Source: an uncultured Armatimonadota bacterium (GTDB lineage: Bacteria; Armatimonadota; Fimbriimonadia; Fimbriimonadales; Fimbriimonadaceae). Taken from it: 64,000 nt of DNA. The stretch covers positions 124,001-188,000 of the forward strand of contig CAIYLG010000052.1 in the NCBI GenBank assembly GCA_903927025.1, in the 5' to 3' direction. Position numbers and translations under genes: made by a program. This document shows, in pieces, positions 8,703-16,349 of the stretch (position 1 is the first letter of the stretch; every line of letters begins with the position of its first letter). Below the pieces are notes generated by a model. It was not told where the DNA came from. It did no database searches and worked only from the letters and a program-made list of their open reading frames with translations.

Positions 8703-9530
8703 CTACTCAGACACTGCGTCTACGCCGTCGATTCGCACAACCATTACCGTTGTGTTGTCGCTGCCTCCGCCTAAGAGGGCTTGGCCCACAAGCAGCCATG
8801 CCGCCTCTGCGGGCGCCTTCGTACGGAGAACCTCGGCAATCACATCGTCTGCGACGTGATTGATGAGACCGTCGCTGCATAGCAGGAAAGTGTCCCCCGG
8901 CTTGAGCTCATGGACGTCTACATCCGGCCGAACATCGCCTTCTGTGCCGATAGCACGAGTGAGAACGTGCTTATAAGGGTGGGTTTCAGCCTCTTCTGGC
9001 TTAATCATGCCTGCTCGGATTGCCTCGTCTACCCAGGTGTGATCGTGGGTCAACATGAGGAGCTCGCCTTGGCGCAGCCGATAAATGCGGCTGTCACCAA
9101 CTTGAACGGTATACGCTTGATCCTGAATCAGAATGAGTCCGCTGAGGGTGGTTCCCATTCCTTTGCGGCTTGGAATTGCGCGACCGACATCGACTACAAA
9201 CCGATTGGCGGCCTGAACGCCAGAGATCATCGCAGCGCTGGGATCTGTTGCCGGATGGTGGAGATAGACGTCGATAAACGTCTTGCATGCCAGTTCGCTT
9301 GCAATTTGACCAGCAGCGTGCCCGCCCATACCGTCGCAAACCAAATAGACCTGGCCGCGGCTGGCCAGTGTTGCTTCATCTTCAGAAATGAAGAATTCAA
9401 ATTTGTCTTCGTTATTTTCGCGGACTCGCCCGAGGTCGGTTTTTGCTGCTACCGTGGTTCGGGGGATAAAGCGCAGTTCAACGCTGGGAACCAGCTGTTC
9501 TGTTGTGTACTCGGCCGTAATTTCATCCAT
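8703..9530 (-). CDS. PP2C-family serine/threonine phosphatase
   Basis: A Mn/Mg-dependent phosphatase of the bacterial Stp/PrpC type, 275 aa. The metal-binding acidic residues appear in order: RENNEDKF (38-45), VCDGMGGHAAG (64-74), SDGLINH and the C-terminal GGSDNTTVMVV. There is no signal or membrane segment, so it is cytosolic. It lies 27 bases downstream of the FHA gene on the same strand. PP2C enzymes often counteract Hanks-type kinases whose phosphothreonine products are read by FHA domains; no kinase is encoded in this window. Confidence 0.93.
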   Translation of the reverse strand: MDEITAEYTTEQLVPSVELRFIPRTTVAAKTDLGRVRENNEDKFEFFISEDEATLASRGQVYLVCDGMGGHAAGQIASELACKTFIDVYLHHPATDPSAAMISGVQAANRFVVDVGRAIPSRKGMGTTLSGLILIQDQAYTVQVGDSRIYRLRQGELLMLTHDHTWVDEAIRAGMIKPEEAETHPYKHVLTRAIGTEGDVRPDVDVHELKPGDTFLLCSDGLINHVADDVIAEVLRTKAPAEAAWLLVGQALLGGGSDNTTVMVVRIDGVDAVSE

Positions 9531-9557
9531 ATCAATTCAGTGCTTCAAACTCTTCGC

Positions 9558-10472
9558 CTACACCGTGGGCTTGGGCGGAGTAATGCGAACCTGGAACTCC
9601 ATGCTTCCAAATCGGATTACATCCTCAGGGGTCACATTGGTTCGCATGTTGGGAACCAGCTTGGCGTCGTTGAGCATGGTGCCATTGCTGCTGCCGATGT
9701 CCGTCAAGAAGATGCCCTGGTCCGTGACTTCGATAAGGCCATGCTTACCGCTGATGTAAGGGTCTGCGATCTGCACATCATTGTCTGATTTTCTGCCAAA
9801 GGTGTTTATTCCGGCCCTCAACGGCAATTCTTTGCCCTCGCCAACCAAAGTTGCCGGAGCGACCTCCTTCTGAGGAGCGGCGGCAATCGCGGCGGTCTTG
9901 TTGGATCCAAAGACTTGGGTTGTATTGCCGCCCTTCGCACCAGGAAGACTGAGCTGGAGTTCAATCCCGCCAAAGCTAATTTTCTCACCGCCAACCAGGG
10001 GCTTCTTCTCGCCAGCGTTGATCCTGACGCCGTCGACCTTGGTGCCGTTGGTGCTGCCAAGATCCTCAAGCGCAAGCTTATCTCCGTCCAAAGTAATTTG
10101 GGCGTGACGTCGACTCGCGCGACCATCTGCCAGCATCACATCCCCTTCACGACCAATCACGGTGACGCCTGGGCGAAGTGGGTGCTCCCTCCCGCTTTGC
10201 TCCACCAGCATCGGAAGCTGAACGGCGGGAGCTCCAAAGGCATCTCCCGGCAGTGCACGATCAAAGATAAGTCCGCAATCGATGCAGAACATCACCCCTG
10301 CAGGATTAAATGTTTTGCAGACTGGGCACTGGATCGGCTTGATGGTCTGGGTCGCGTTCAGGGAAGGCGCGTTCCCCATAACGGTCTTATTGGGGTCCAG
10401 CATTGGAGCCACACCCATTCGAGTCTTATTGGGGTCGCCCGAAATGAGTTGGGTTTTGTTGACGTCGTTCAT
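9558..10472 (-). CDS. double FHA-domain protein with zinc ribbon and NKT repeats
   Basis: 304 residues. The N-terminus repeats a DPNKTxMG-like motif (threonines near 7, 17 and 30). A zinc ribbon follows (CPVC ... CIDC, cysteines near 49, 52, 63 and 66), then two FHA domains: residues 106-175 with GR, SRRH and STNGT, and 215-295 with GR, SGKH and SSNGT. FHA domains bind phosphothreonine peptides. The repeated NKT motifs also occur between the domains (NKTAAI), suggesting self-recognition after phosphorylation, as known for GarA-like proteins. An ATG at 10472 is preferred over the 25-residue-longer frame, whose extension is low-complexity. First gene of an operon with the PP2C phosphatase. Confidence 0.88.
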   Translation of the reverse strand: MNDVNKTQLISGDPNKTRMGVAPMLDPNKTVMGNAPSLNATQTIKPIQCPVCKTFNPAGVMFCIDCGLIFDRALPGDAFGAPAVQLPMLVEQSGREHPLRPGVTVIGREGDVMLADGRASRRHAQITLDGDKLALEDLGSTNGTKVDGVRINAGEKKPLVGGEKISFGGIELQLSLPGAKGGNTTQVFGSNKTAAIAAAPQKEVAPATLVGEGKELPLRAGINTFGRKSDNDVQIADPYISGKHGLIEVTDQGIFLTDIGSSNGTMLNDAKLVPNMRTNVTPEDVIRFGSMEFQVRITPPKPTV

Positions 10473-10590
10473 CGTTGTGGCACCTGATTGGACGGTTCGC
10501 CCTTCGCCTTTAGTTTGCACGGAATTGCGGCAACCTGGCGTGTGCACGTGCTGTTAGACTAACCACATTCCTCCATCTACCTATTCCAAA

Positions 10591-12759
10591 ATGAAGAAAA
10601 CGCTCGGCCTTGCCTTTCTCGTCACTTCGATCGCATGTTCTGCTTCAGCCCAGCGAACCCGTGGGGCAAATCCATTTGCTCCTCCGTCAGCATCGATTCA
10701 CTACGCCTTGGATCGAGAGTTTGACCTCAAGAATCTATCAGTTGACCTAAACGTCGACTACGCGCATCTGACCATTTCAGGCTACTGCGTGAATACCGTC
10801 GCGCCCTTGCGGGATGGCTTATCCACCATTCATCTCATGGCTGGTACCGACCTGAAGATCGCTGCTGTTTGGGTTGCAGGCAAGGAAGCTAAGTTCACTC
10901 ACGAGGGCAGAAGCCTCGCCATTACCTTGCCTGCGGAAGTGAAGAAGGGTGTCACCGTCGATGTGAAAGTGGAGTACAGCGCCATCAACACCAAAGCACA
11001 GCCATTTGGTGGAATCGGTGGCTGGGCATGGATAAAACCTACCGAGTCCAATCCTCAACATGTAGGCTTTTGGACCCAGGGAGAATCCGAATCCAACAGC
11101 AACTGGGTTCCGACCTGGGATTACCCCAACGACTTCACCACAACCCAGACGCGTGTGACGGTGCCTGCGGACTGGAATGTCGTGGGCAATGGAAATCTGA
11201 TCTCGGATCAGAAATCTCCCGATGGCAAGCGTCGAACCTTCGTATGGCGCATGACGTTGCCCCACGCCACCTACCTCCTTTCTCTATGCGGTGGACCCTT
11301 TGACATCAAGACGGATACCTGGGAAGGGGTCAAGCTGATGTATGTGGTCCCAAAGGGAGACGGCTGGCTGATTGACGGCTCCTTCGGGGACACCAAGGAC
11401 ATGCTTTCGTTCTATTCCAAGATCACTGGCGTGAAGTACGCATGGCCGAAATATGCCCAGGACGCCATGTACGGGTTTGGCGGCGGCATGGAGAACGTCA
11501 GCGCCACGACTCTTCAAGAAACGGCGCTAACGGAGCCTCGCGAAGGTTTCCGGCGAATGGCCAGCCTCAACTCCCATGAATTGGGACACCAATGGTTTGG
11601 CGATTTTGTGACATGCAAGGACTGGGGCCAGATCTGGCTGAATGAAAGCTTTGCCACGTTCATGCAGTTCATGTACTTCGAACACAGCCGAGGTAAGAAC
11701 GGCTACGACGAAGAGATTGAGTCGGCCATGCGGGAGTACTTCAACGAGGCACGTCAATACAAGCGTCCGATCATGACCCGGATGTATCCAAACGCAGATT
11801 CAATGTTCGATTCCCACACCTATCCGAAGGGCGGGGCCGTTATTCACACGCTAAGAAGACAACTGGGTGATGAGGCGTTCTGGGCCGGGATCAAGCTCTA
11901 CCTCACCACAAACGCGCACACGCCAGTCGAGAGTTGGCAACTCTGCAAGGCATTCACTGATGCTAGTGGCGTCAATTGTGAGCCGTTCTTCAAACAGTGG
12001 ATCTACTCCCCGGGACACCCTGTCCTGGATCCTCAGTGGACTTGGGATGAAGCGGCTAAAAAGGTCGTCGTCACCGTAAAGCAGACTCAGAACACGTCGG
12101 AAGGCACGCCAATCTACGATATTCCAGCCAAGGTGGGAATTCTTGTCAATGGGAAACTAACTCGCGTCTCGTTTCATATCACCGGCCTAACGAATGAGGC
12201 GAGTTTCAGCTCGGACGTGAAGCCAGACGCCGTCCTATTTGACCCTGACCATGATTTCCTGCGGGAAGTCCCCGAGAGTCACTGGTCCGCAACTGAACTC
12301 CCCGCAATCCTCAAATATGCCCCATGCTGCATCGACCGAGTTGCTGCGATGCGGAGTCTGCTCGCGGGAAGTCCTTCTGACGAGACGATCAAGATGGTTG
12401 CAGAGGTCCTAGCGGCCGATAATGAGCTTCAGCCCGCCTTCTCTAACATACGACCCCTAGCGGCTCTGAAGAAGCCCTACCTTCGTGCGTTCCTTGAGGC
12501 ACAGCTTGCGCATCCCAATTTTGATCGCCGCGCCGAGGCGGTCGCAGCGCTGGCAGACCTCCCAGCAGACCCTGGCACGACCCAGAAACTGCGCGCCCTC
12601 GTCACAGACAAGGACCCGATCTCAGTTGTACGCAATGCAATCCATGCACTTGCAAACTGGGACAAGAAGGCGAATCGGGATGTCTTCGAAAAAGCTCTCA
12701 AAATCCCATCTCATCGAGATGTGATCAAGAACGCTGCCAAGTCTGCGCTTGAAGATTGA
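10591..12759 (+). CDS. secreted M1-family metallo-aminopeptidase
   Basis: 722 residues. A signal peptide (MKKTLGLAFLVTSIACSASA) leads into the M1 beta-saddle domain. GGGMEN (about 298-303) is the family's substrate-recognition motif. HELGHQWFGD (329-338) with Glu352 in WLNESFATF gives the HExxH-18-E zinc site. The C-terminal 200 residues are helical and HEAT-like. It removes N-terminal residues from peptides, here in the periplasm or outside the cell. It stands alone; a stem-loop shared with the convergent yraN gene ends it. Confidence 0.93.
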   Translation: MKKTLGLAFLVTSIACSASAQRTRGANPFAPPSASIHYALDREFDLKNLSVDLNVDYAHLTISGYCVNTVAPLRDGLSTIHLMAGTDLKIAAVWVAGKEAKFTHEGRSLAITLPAEVKKGVTVDVKVEYSAINTKAQPFGGIGGWAWIKPTESNPQHVGFWTQGESESNSNWVPTWDYPNDFTTTQTRVTVPADWNVVGNGNLISDQKSPDGKRRTFVWRMTLPHATYLLSLCGGPFDIKTDTWEGVKLMYVVPKGDGWLIDGSFGDTKDMLSFYSKITGVKYAWPKYAQDAMYGFGGGMENVSATTLQETALTEPREGFRRMASLNSHELGHQWFGDFVTCKDWGQIWLNESFATFMQFMYFEHSRGKNGYDEEIESAMREYFNEARQYKRPIMTRMYPNADSMFDSHTYPKGGAVIHTLRRQLGDEAFWAGIKLYLTTNAHTPVESWQLCKAFTDASGVNCEPFFKQWIYSPGHPVLDPQWTWDEAAKKVVVTVKQTQNTSEGTPIYDIPAKVGILVNGKLTRVSFHITGLTNEASFSSDVKPDAVLFDPDHDFLREVPESHWSATELPAILKYAPCCIDRVAAMRSLLAGSPSDETIKMVAEVLAADNELQPAFSNIRPLAALKKPYLRAFLEAQLAHPNFDRRAEAVAALADLPADPGTTQKLRALVTDKDPISVVRNAIHALANWDKKANRDVFEKALKIPSHRDVIKNAAKSALED

Positions 12760-12774
12760 TCTAAGGCACTTACC

Positions 12775-12815
12775 GCATCACGTCGATCTACGGTTTCAAT
12801 AGGTCGACGTGATGC
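12775..12815. terminator. bidirectional terminator overlapping the 3' end of yraN
   Basis: GCATCACGTCGA (12775-12786) is perfectly inverted at 12804-12815. The right arm lies inside yraN, coding for its HHV residues, and the stop codon (12788-12790) lies in the loop. Suited to ending both convergent transcripts. Confidence 0.6.
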
Positions 12816-13132
12816 CTGAGTCCAGCGGAATCAATGGCGATGAGATCAAAACGATAAGATTCCGGTTGAATCTCCATGGCGAGCACATACAGGGCGGCGG
12901 CCTCAGTCAGAGCTGACATTTTCCCCTTCCCAACCGAGTCCTCTGGACGGTAGCCCGGTGCTCTTCGGAATTTGACCTCGACGAACACGAGTTGGTCCCC
13001 ATCTAGGGCAACAATATCGATCTCTCCTCGCCGAGTCTTATGGCGTCGAGTGACGATGGTGTATCCCTGGCCCACCAGATAGTCCGCCGCACGATCTTCC
13101 GCTCTTGCGCCTAATGCTCGAAGATCAGACAT
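12788..13132 (-). CDS. yraN: YraN family (UPF0102) endonuclease-fold protein
   Basis: 114 residues with the restriction-endonuclease-like core: E in GARAEDRAADYL, RRGEIDIVALDGDQLVFVEVK (E, D, ExK) and a C-terminal helix. The family commonly sits beside rnhB and is suspected of acting on nucleic acid, but its function is not established. The start at 13132 gives the usual MSDLRALGARAED beginning and overlaps the end of rnhB by 22 bases, so translation is probably coupled. A further upstream ATG (13183) would lie deep inside rnhB. Confidence 0.9.
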   Translation of the reverse strand: MSDLRALGARAEDRAADYLVGQGYTIVTRRHKTRRGEIDIVALDGDQLVFVEVKFRRAPGYRPEDSVGKGKMSALTEAAALYVLAMEIQPESYRFDLIAIDSAGLRHHVDLLKP

Positions 13133-13716
13133 CCCTGATCGCACTCCATAACCGGTCGAAAGCTCCGACGATGAATTGGACATGGCCCGTGGCGCTTCAA
13201 TGCCTCAAGGTGGTCCGGCGTGGGATAGCCGAAGTTGCGATCGAATCCGTATTGTGGGTAGATCTTGGCGGCTTCGGTCATGATTTGGTCCCTTTCCACT
13301 TTGGCCAAAATCGATGCCGCCGCGATGCAGGCGTAAATTCCGTCACCCTTCACCACAGCTTCAGAAGGGACCGTCAAGCCGGGTGGAATTCTGTTCCCAT
13401 CGATAAGGACGCGTTGAGGCATTGGCTCAAGGCGACCTACCGCGCGACTCATGGCGGCAAGGCTGGCCCAAAGAATGTTCAGGGTATCGATTTCTTCAGT
13501 CTCGGACAGCTCGATTGCATACTGAGCCGTCGCTTTAATGCGCTCGGAAAGAGTCCTTCGCATAGCGGGATCGAGTTTCTTCGAGTCGTTGATTCCAGTG
13601 ATGTCAAAGTCTATGGGCAGCACAACCGCCGCTGCTGCCACCGGTCCAGCCAGCGGGCCGCGCCCCGCTTCGTCGGCGCCAGCCACGCCTGGAAGATGCA
13701 GAAGCTGTTTCGCCAT
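13111..13716 (-). CDS. rnhB: ribonuclease HII
   Basis: Cuts the RNA strand of RNA-DNA hybrids and removes misincorporated ribonucleotides. GADEAGRGPLAGP (residues 13-25) carries the first two catalytic acids. VLIDGN, the KGD of VVKGDGIYACIAAASILAKV, and the C-terminal HRRSF are all standard type 2 RNase H motifs. Length 201 aa is normal. It begins 21 bases after the serine hydrolase gene and overlaps yraN, so it may be the distal part of the ABC-transporter operon. Confidence 0.96.
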   Translation of the reverse strand: MAKQLLHLPGVAGADEAGRGPLAGPVAAAAVVLPIDFDITGINDSKKLDPAMRRTLSERIKATAQYAIELSETEEIDTLNILWASLAAMSRAVGRLEPMPQRVLIDGNRIPPGLTVPSEAVVKGDGIYACIAAASILAKVERDQIMTEAAKIYPQYGFDRNFGYPTPDHLEALKRHGPCPIHRRSFRPVMECDQGCLIFEH

Positions 13717-13737
13717 GGTCGGTGTTTACCAGATCGG

Positions 13738-14574
13738 TCAGAGCGATTCGAGGCGACCCTCCAAAACCGCCCGATAGACGTGTTCTGAAATACGCGAAAT
13801 CCAATAAGGGCCCGTAGAGGCCTCATCGAGTCCACTTGTCAATACCGTGACCACGTACGGTGCTCTTCCAGCCGGAAACACGATGGCGGTGTCGTGGCAA
13901 ATTCCGCTTTGCCATCCGGTTTTATTTGCGCACGCGATTCCTTCCGGCAGGAGCACCGCGGGAATGCACCCTCGGTGCTCCTGCCGGAGAAGAATCTCCA
14001 CCATTTGCCTCGAAGCCTCGGCAGAGCAAGCGGTGCCCAGTGCGATCTTTGCCATGAGTCGTGTAAGGTCGCCGGCGCAAACGGTGTTGTTTAGTCCCAA
14101 CCGATAGGCTTTGCCGTCTTCGACGCCTCGAAGAACGTTTAAACCTGTGCAATCAAGGTTGCGCATGGTTTCAGTGATCTTTGAAGCACCTACCTTGTCC
14201 ACCAACAGATTTGTGGCTAAGTTGCTGCTTTGGGTGATCATCGGCTCTGCAAGCTCAATAAGGGTTATGTCCTCGCCGATACGTCCGTGCAGAGAGGGGC
14301 ATGAGTCATCTTCAACATCGATCGAGTAGGTACTGCCGTCCACGATGCTTCTGAATTCGTTTCGCACCTTCACAGAGTCGCTGAGGTTGAGAACGCCAGA
14401 TTCTGCCTGTCTAAATAGCTCGACGAGGACGCACACCTTCATCGTGCTGGCGGCGTGAAAACTGGCGTCAGGGTAGTGCTCCCAGAACTCACCGTTCTCA
14501 ATGTCCATAACTGAAATAGAAATCGCCGCGTCTTCGCGGTTCGGAAGTTCGTTCAGGAGCCTAGAAGCTGGCAT
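13738..14574 (-). CDS. class A beta-lactamase-like serine hydrolase
   Basis: 278 residues without a clear signal peptide. HAASTMKV gives the nucleophile SxxK motif. The SDN motif of true class A beta-lactamases reads SSN (TQSSNLATNLLV). ANKTGWQSG is the KTG motif. GVEDGKAYRLGLNNT replaces the omega-loop region, so the position of the deacylating Glu cannot be assigned. It is therefore probably a penicillin-binding-fold esterase or peptidase rather than a resistance enzyme. It starts one base after the MalG-type permease gene. The coding sequence contains a perfect 16-base inverted repeat (13943-13988). Confidence 0.85.
   Translation of the reverse strand: MPASRLLNELPNREDAAISISVMDIENGEFWEHYPDASFHAASTMKVCVLVELFRQAESGVLNLSDSVKVRNEFRSIVDGSTYSIDVEDDSCPSLHGRIGEDITLIELAEPMITQSSNLATNLLVDKVGASKITETMRNLDCTGLNVLRGVEDGKAYRLGLNNTVCAGDLTRLMAKIALGTACSAEASRQMVEILLRQEHRGCIPAVLLPEGIACANKTGWQSGICHDTAIVFPAGRAPYVVTVLTSGLDEASTGPYWISRISEHVYRAVLEGRLESL
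13943..13988. repeat. perfect 16-bp inverted repeat inside the serine hydrolase gene
   Basis: TCCGGCAGGAGCACCG at 13943-13958 is exactly inverted at 13973-13988 around a 14-base loop. It codes for the segment between the SSN and KTG motifs, including LLRQEHRG and AVLLPEG, and remains in frame. Confidence 0.9.
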
Positions 14575-14575
14575 C

Positions 14576-15418
14576 CTAGCCTTTCACAGACCCGAGGATG
14601 ATTCCCCTGATCAAGTGCTTTTGCCCAAACAGGAAGAGGAGAATCGGAGGCACCAAACTCATCAGACTGGCCGCCATCAACAAATTGGTCTCCCTCCCGT
14701 AGATGCTGTCGAAAACCATCATGCCGACCGGCAGGGTCCTCAAGCTTTCAGACTTGATGAGGATAAGCGGCCAGTAAAAGGAGCCATAGCTCCCTAAGAA
14801 GGTGAGGATGGCGAGGGCCATGAGGCCCGGTTTGGATAGCGGGAGCACAACGTCCAAGAAGATGGACCAGTGGCTGGCCCCATCCATTTCTGCCGCTTCA
14901 TCCAGAGCTCTAGGAATGCCGAGCATGTACTGACGCAAAAGAAAGGTTCCAAAGGCTCCGAAAGCCGATGGAATGATCAGTCCAGTGAACGAGTCCATTA
15001 GGTGGAACTGCACCATCAGTGTGTAGTTTGGAATCATCGTGACAACACCGGGGACCATCAGAGTGCCCAAATACAGTTTAAAAACAGAATCGCGGCCCTT
15101 CCAGTCGAGCCTGGCAAAGGCATAGGCACCCATAGCGCTGGTAAAGCAGGAAAGGAATGTCACCCAGGCTGCCACAAACACACTGTTCATGCAGTACCGC
15201 GCAAAAGGGACCTGTCGGAAGACTGCCGAGTAATTCTCGGGATGCCACGACTTGGGTAGTAGGGCGCCATTCTCAATTTCCTGGAGCGGCTTAAAGCTTG
15301 TGAAAAGCATCCATAGCAGAGGGATAACGGCCGAGGCAGCTAAGAAGCTGAGCAGGGCGATCGTCCCTGCATTTTTGAGAAGCGTCTGCCTAGATATATT
15401 CCGCAGCACGATTGCCAA
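14576..15418 (-). CDS. sugar ABC transporter permease, MalG type
   Basis: 280 residues with about six transmembrane helices. The cytoplasmic EAA loop reads DEAAEMDGASHWSIFLDVVLPLSKPG, the site that docks the ATPase, and the C-terminus QKHLIRGIILGSVKG is typical of MalG homologues. It overlaps the upstream permease gene by 29 bases. It forms the inner-membrane channel together with that permease. Confidence 0.95.
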   Translation of the reverse strand: MAIVLRNISRQTLLKNAGTIALLSFLAASAVIPLLWMLFTSFKPLQEIENGALLPKSWHPENYSAVFRQVPFARYCMNSVFVAAWVTFLSCFTSAMGAYAFARLDWKGRDSVFKLYLGTLMVPGVVTMIPNYTLMVQFHLMDSFTGLIIPSAFGAFGTFLLRQYMLGIPRALDEAAEMDGASHWSIFLDVVLPLSKPGLMALAILTFLGSYGSFYWPLILIKSESLRTLPVGMMVFDSIYGRETNLLMAASLMSLVPPILLFLFGQKHLIRGIILGSVKG

Positions 15419-16349
15419 ACCTCCAATTCGCCAACGTGGCTATGAGTACAAATCCGAACAATACCCACGCAACGGCAGAAGCGTAGCCGATGCGGTATTG
15501 CTCAAAAGCAAGGCTATAAATGAAGTAGGCCAAGGTTGTGGTCGTGCCTGCAGGTCCTCCAGAAGTCATGATCTTCGCCTGCTCAAATCCGCCCTGAAGG
15601 CCACCGATAATAGACATCACGAGAATGAAGAAGGTCGTCGGGGCCAAGTGGGGCCAGGTAATGCTGGTGAAGCACCGGGTGGAGCTAGCGCCATCAAGTT
15701 GAGCCGCTTCAATGAGTTCCTCTGGAACATTGGTGAGGGCTGCCAGATAGAGGAGCATGTTGTTGCCTCCGATGGCAGTCCACACCCCCATGAAGTTAAT
15801 CGCGTCACGCGCTCCTATGCCGAATTGGCTTCGATTTATGGAGGTTTTCTCCGGTTCGAGAGCCGCGAGATTTCGAGTGGACTGTAGCCATTGCGGCGCA
15901 TCCCAGTGGACGTGGAGCGCCGAAAAAAGATGACGGAGACCGTCGTTGACTGGACCGAAATCTGGGTTGTAAAGGGTTTTCCAGAGAATCAAGATGGCGA
16001 CTCCGCTGGCGAAGCTTGGGATGTAGAGGAGGGATCGAAACACTCCAATGCCACGGATCTTCCGCTTCAGAAGGATCGCCAGCCAGAGCGATCCGAAGAT
16101 CGCAAAAGGCATCCCCAACATCAAATACAGAGTGTTTCCCAAGAATAGCCAGAAGCGGCGATCCGCAAGGAGCGATGTAAAGTTGGCTGTGCCGACGAAC
16201 CGCATGGGAATTGTTCGCTGCAGGTTCCAGTTGGTAAAGCTTGCCCCAAGGGAAAACAGCAGAGGACCCGCCGTGAAAAGCAGAAAACCAAATAGGCTTG
16301 GGCCAAGAAAGAGTAGAGCCGTCCTGAAGTTGCGGCGCTGCCGCTTCAA
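15390..16349 (-). CDS. sugar ABC transporter permease, MalF type
   Basis: 319 residues, about six transmembrane helices, and the EAA loop LIEAAQLDGASSTRCFTSITWPHLAPT. A periplasmic loop of about 40 residues (around 150-190) is longer than in most relatives. It overlaps the binding-protein gene by four bases (ATGA), indicating translational coupling. No ATP-binding subunit is encoded nearby, so a shared MsmX-like ATPase from elsewhere must energise it. Confidence 0.95.
   Translation of the reverse strand: MKRQRRNFRTALLFLGPSLFGFLLFTAGPLLFSLGASFTNWNLQRTIPMRFVGTANFTSLLADRRFWLFLGNTLYLMLGMPFAIFGSLWLAILLKRKIRGIGVFRSLLYIPSFASGVAILILWKTLYNPDFGPVNDGLRHLFSALHVHWDAPQWLQSTRNLAALEPEKTSINRSQFGIGARDAINFMGVWTAIGGNNMLLYLAALTNVPEELIEAAQLDGASSTRCFTSITWPHLAPTTFFILVMSIIGGLQGGFEQAKIMTSGGPAGTTTTLAYFIYSLAFEQYRIGYASAVAWVLFGFVLIATLANWRFGNRAAEYI

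Noticed and set aside
8910-9788. 292-residue plus-strand reading frame
   Set aside because: It lies opposite the PP2C and FHA genes, which have clear motifs; its translation has no domain and irregular composition.
13105-13788. 227-residue plus-strand reading frame
   Set aside because: Opposite rnhB, which is unmistakable.
13738-14574. True class A beta-lactamase (antibiotic resistance)
   Set aside because: SDN is changed to SSN, the omega-loop Glu motif is not recognisable, there is no clear signal peptide, and the gene sits in a sugar-transport operon.
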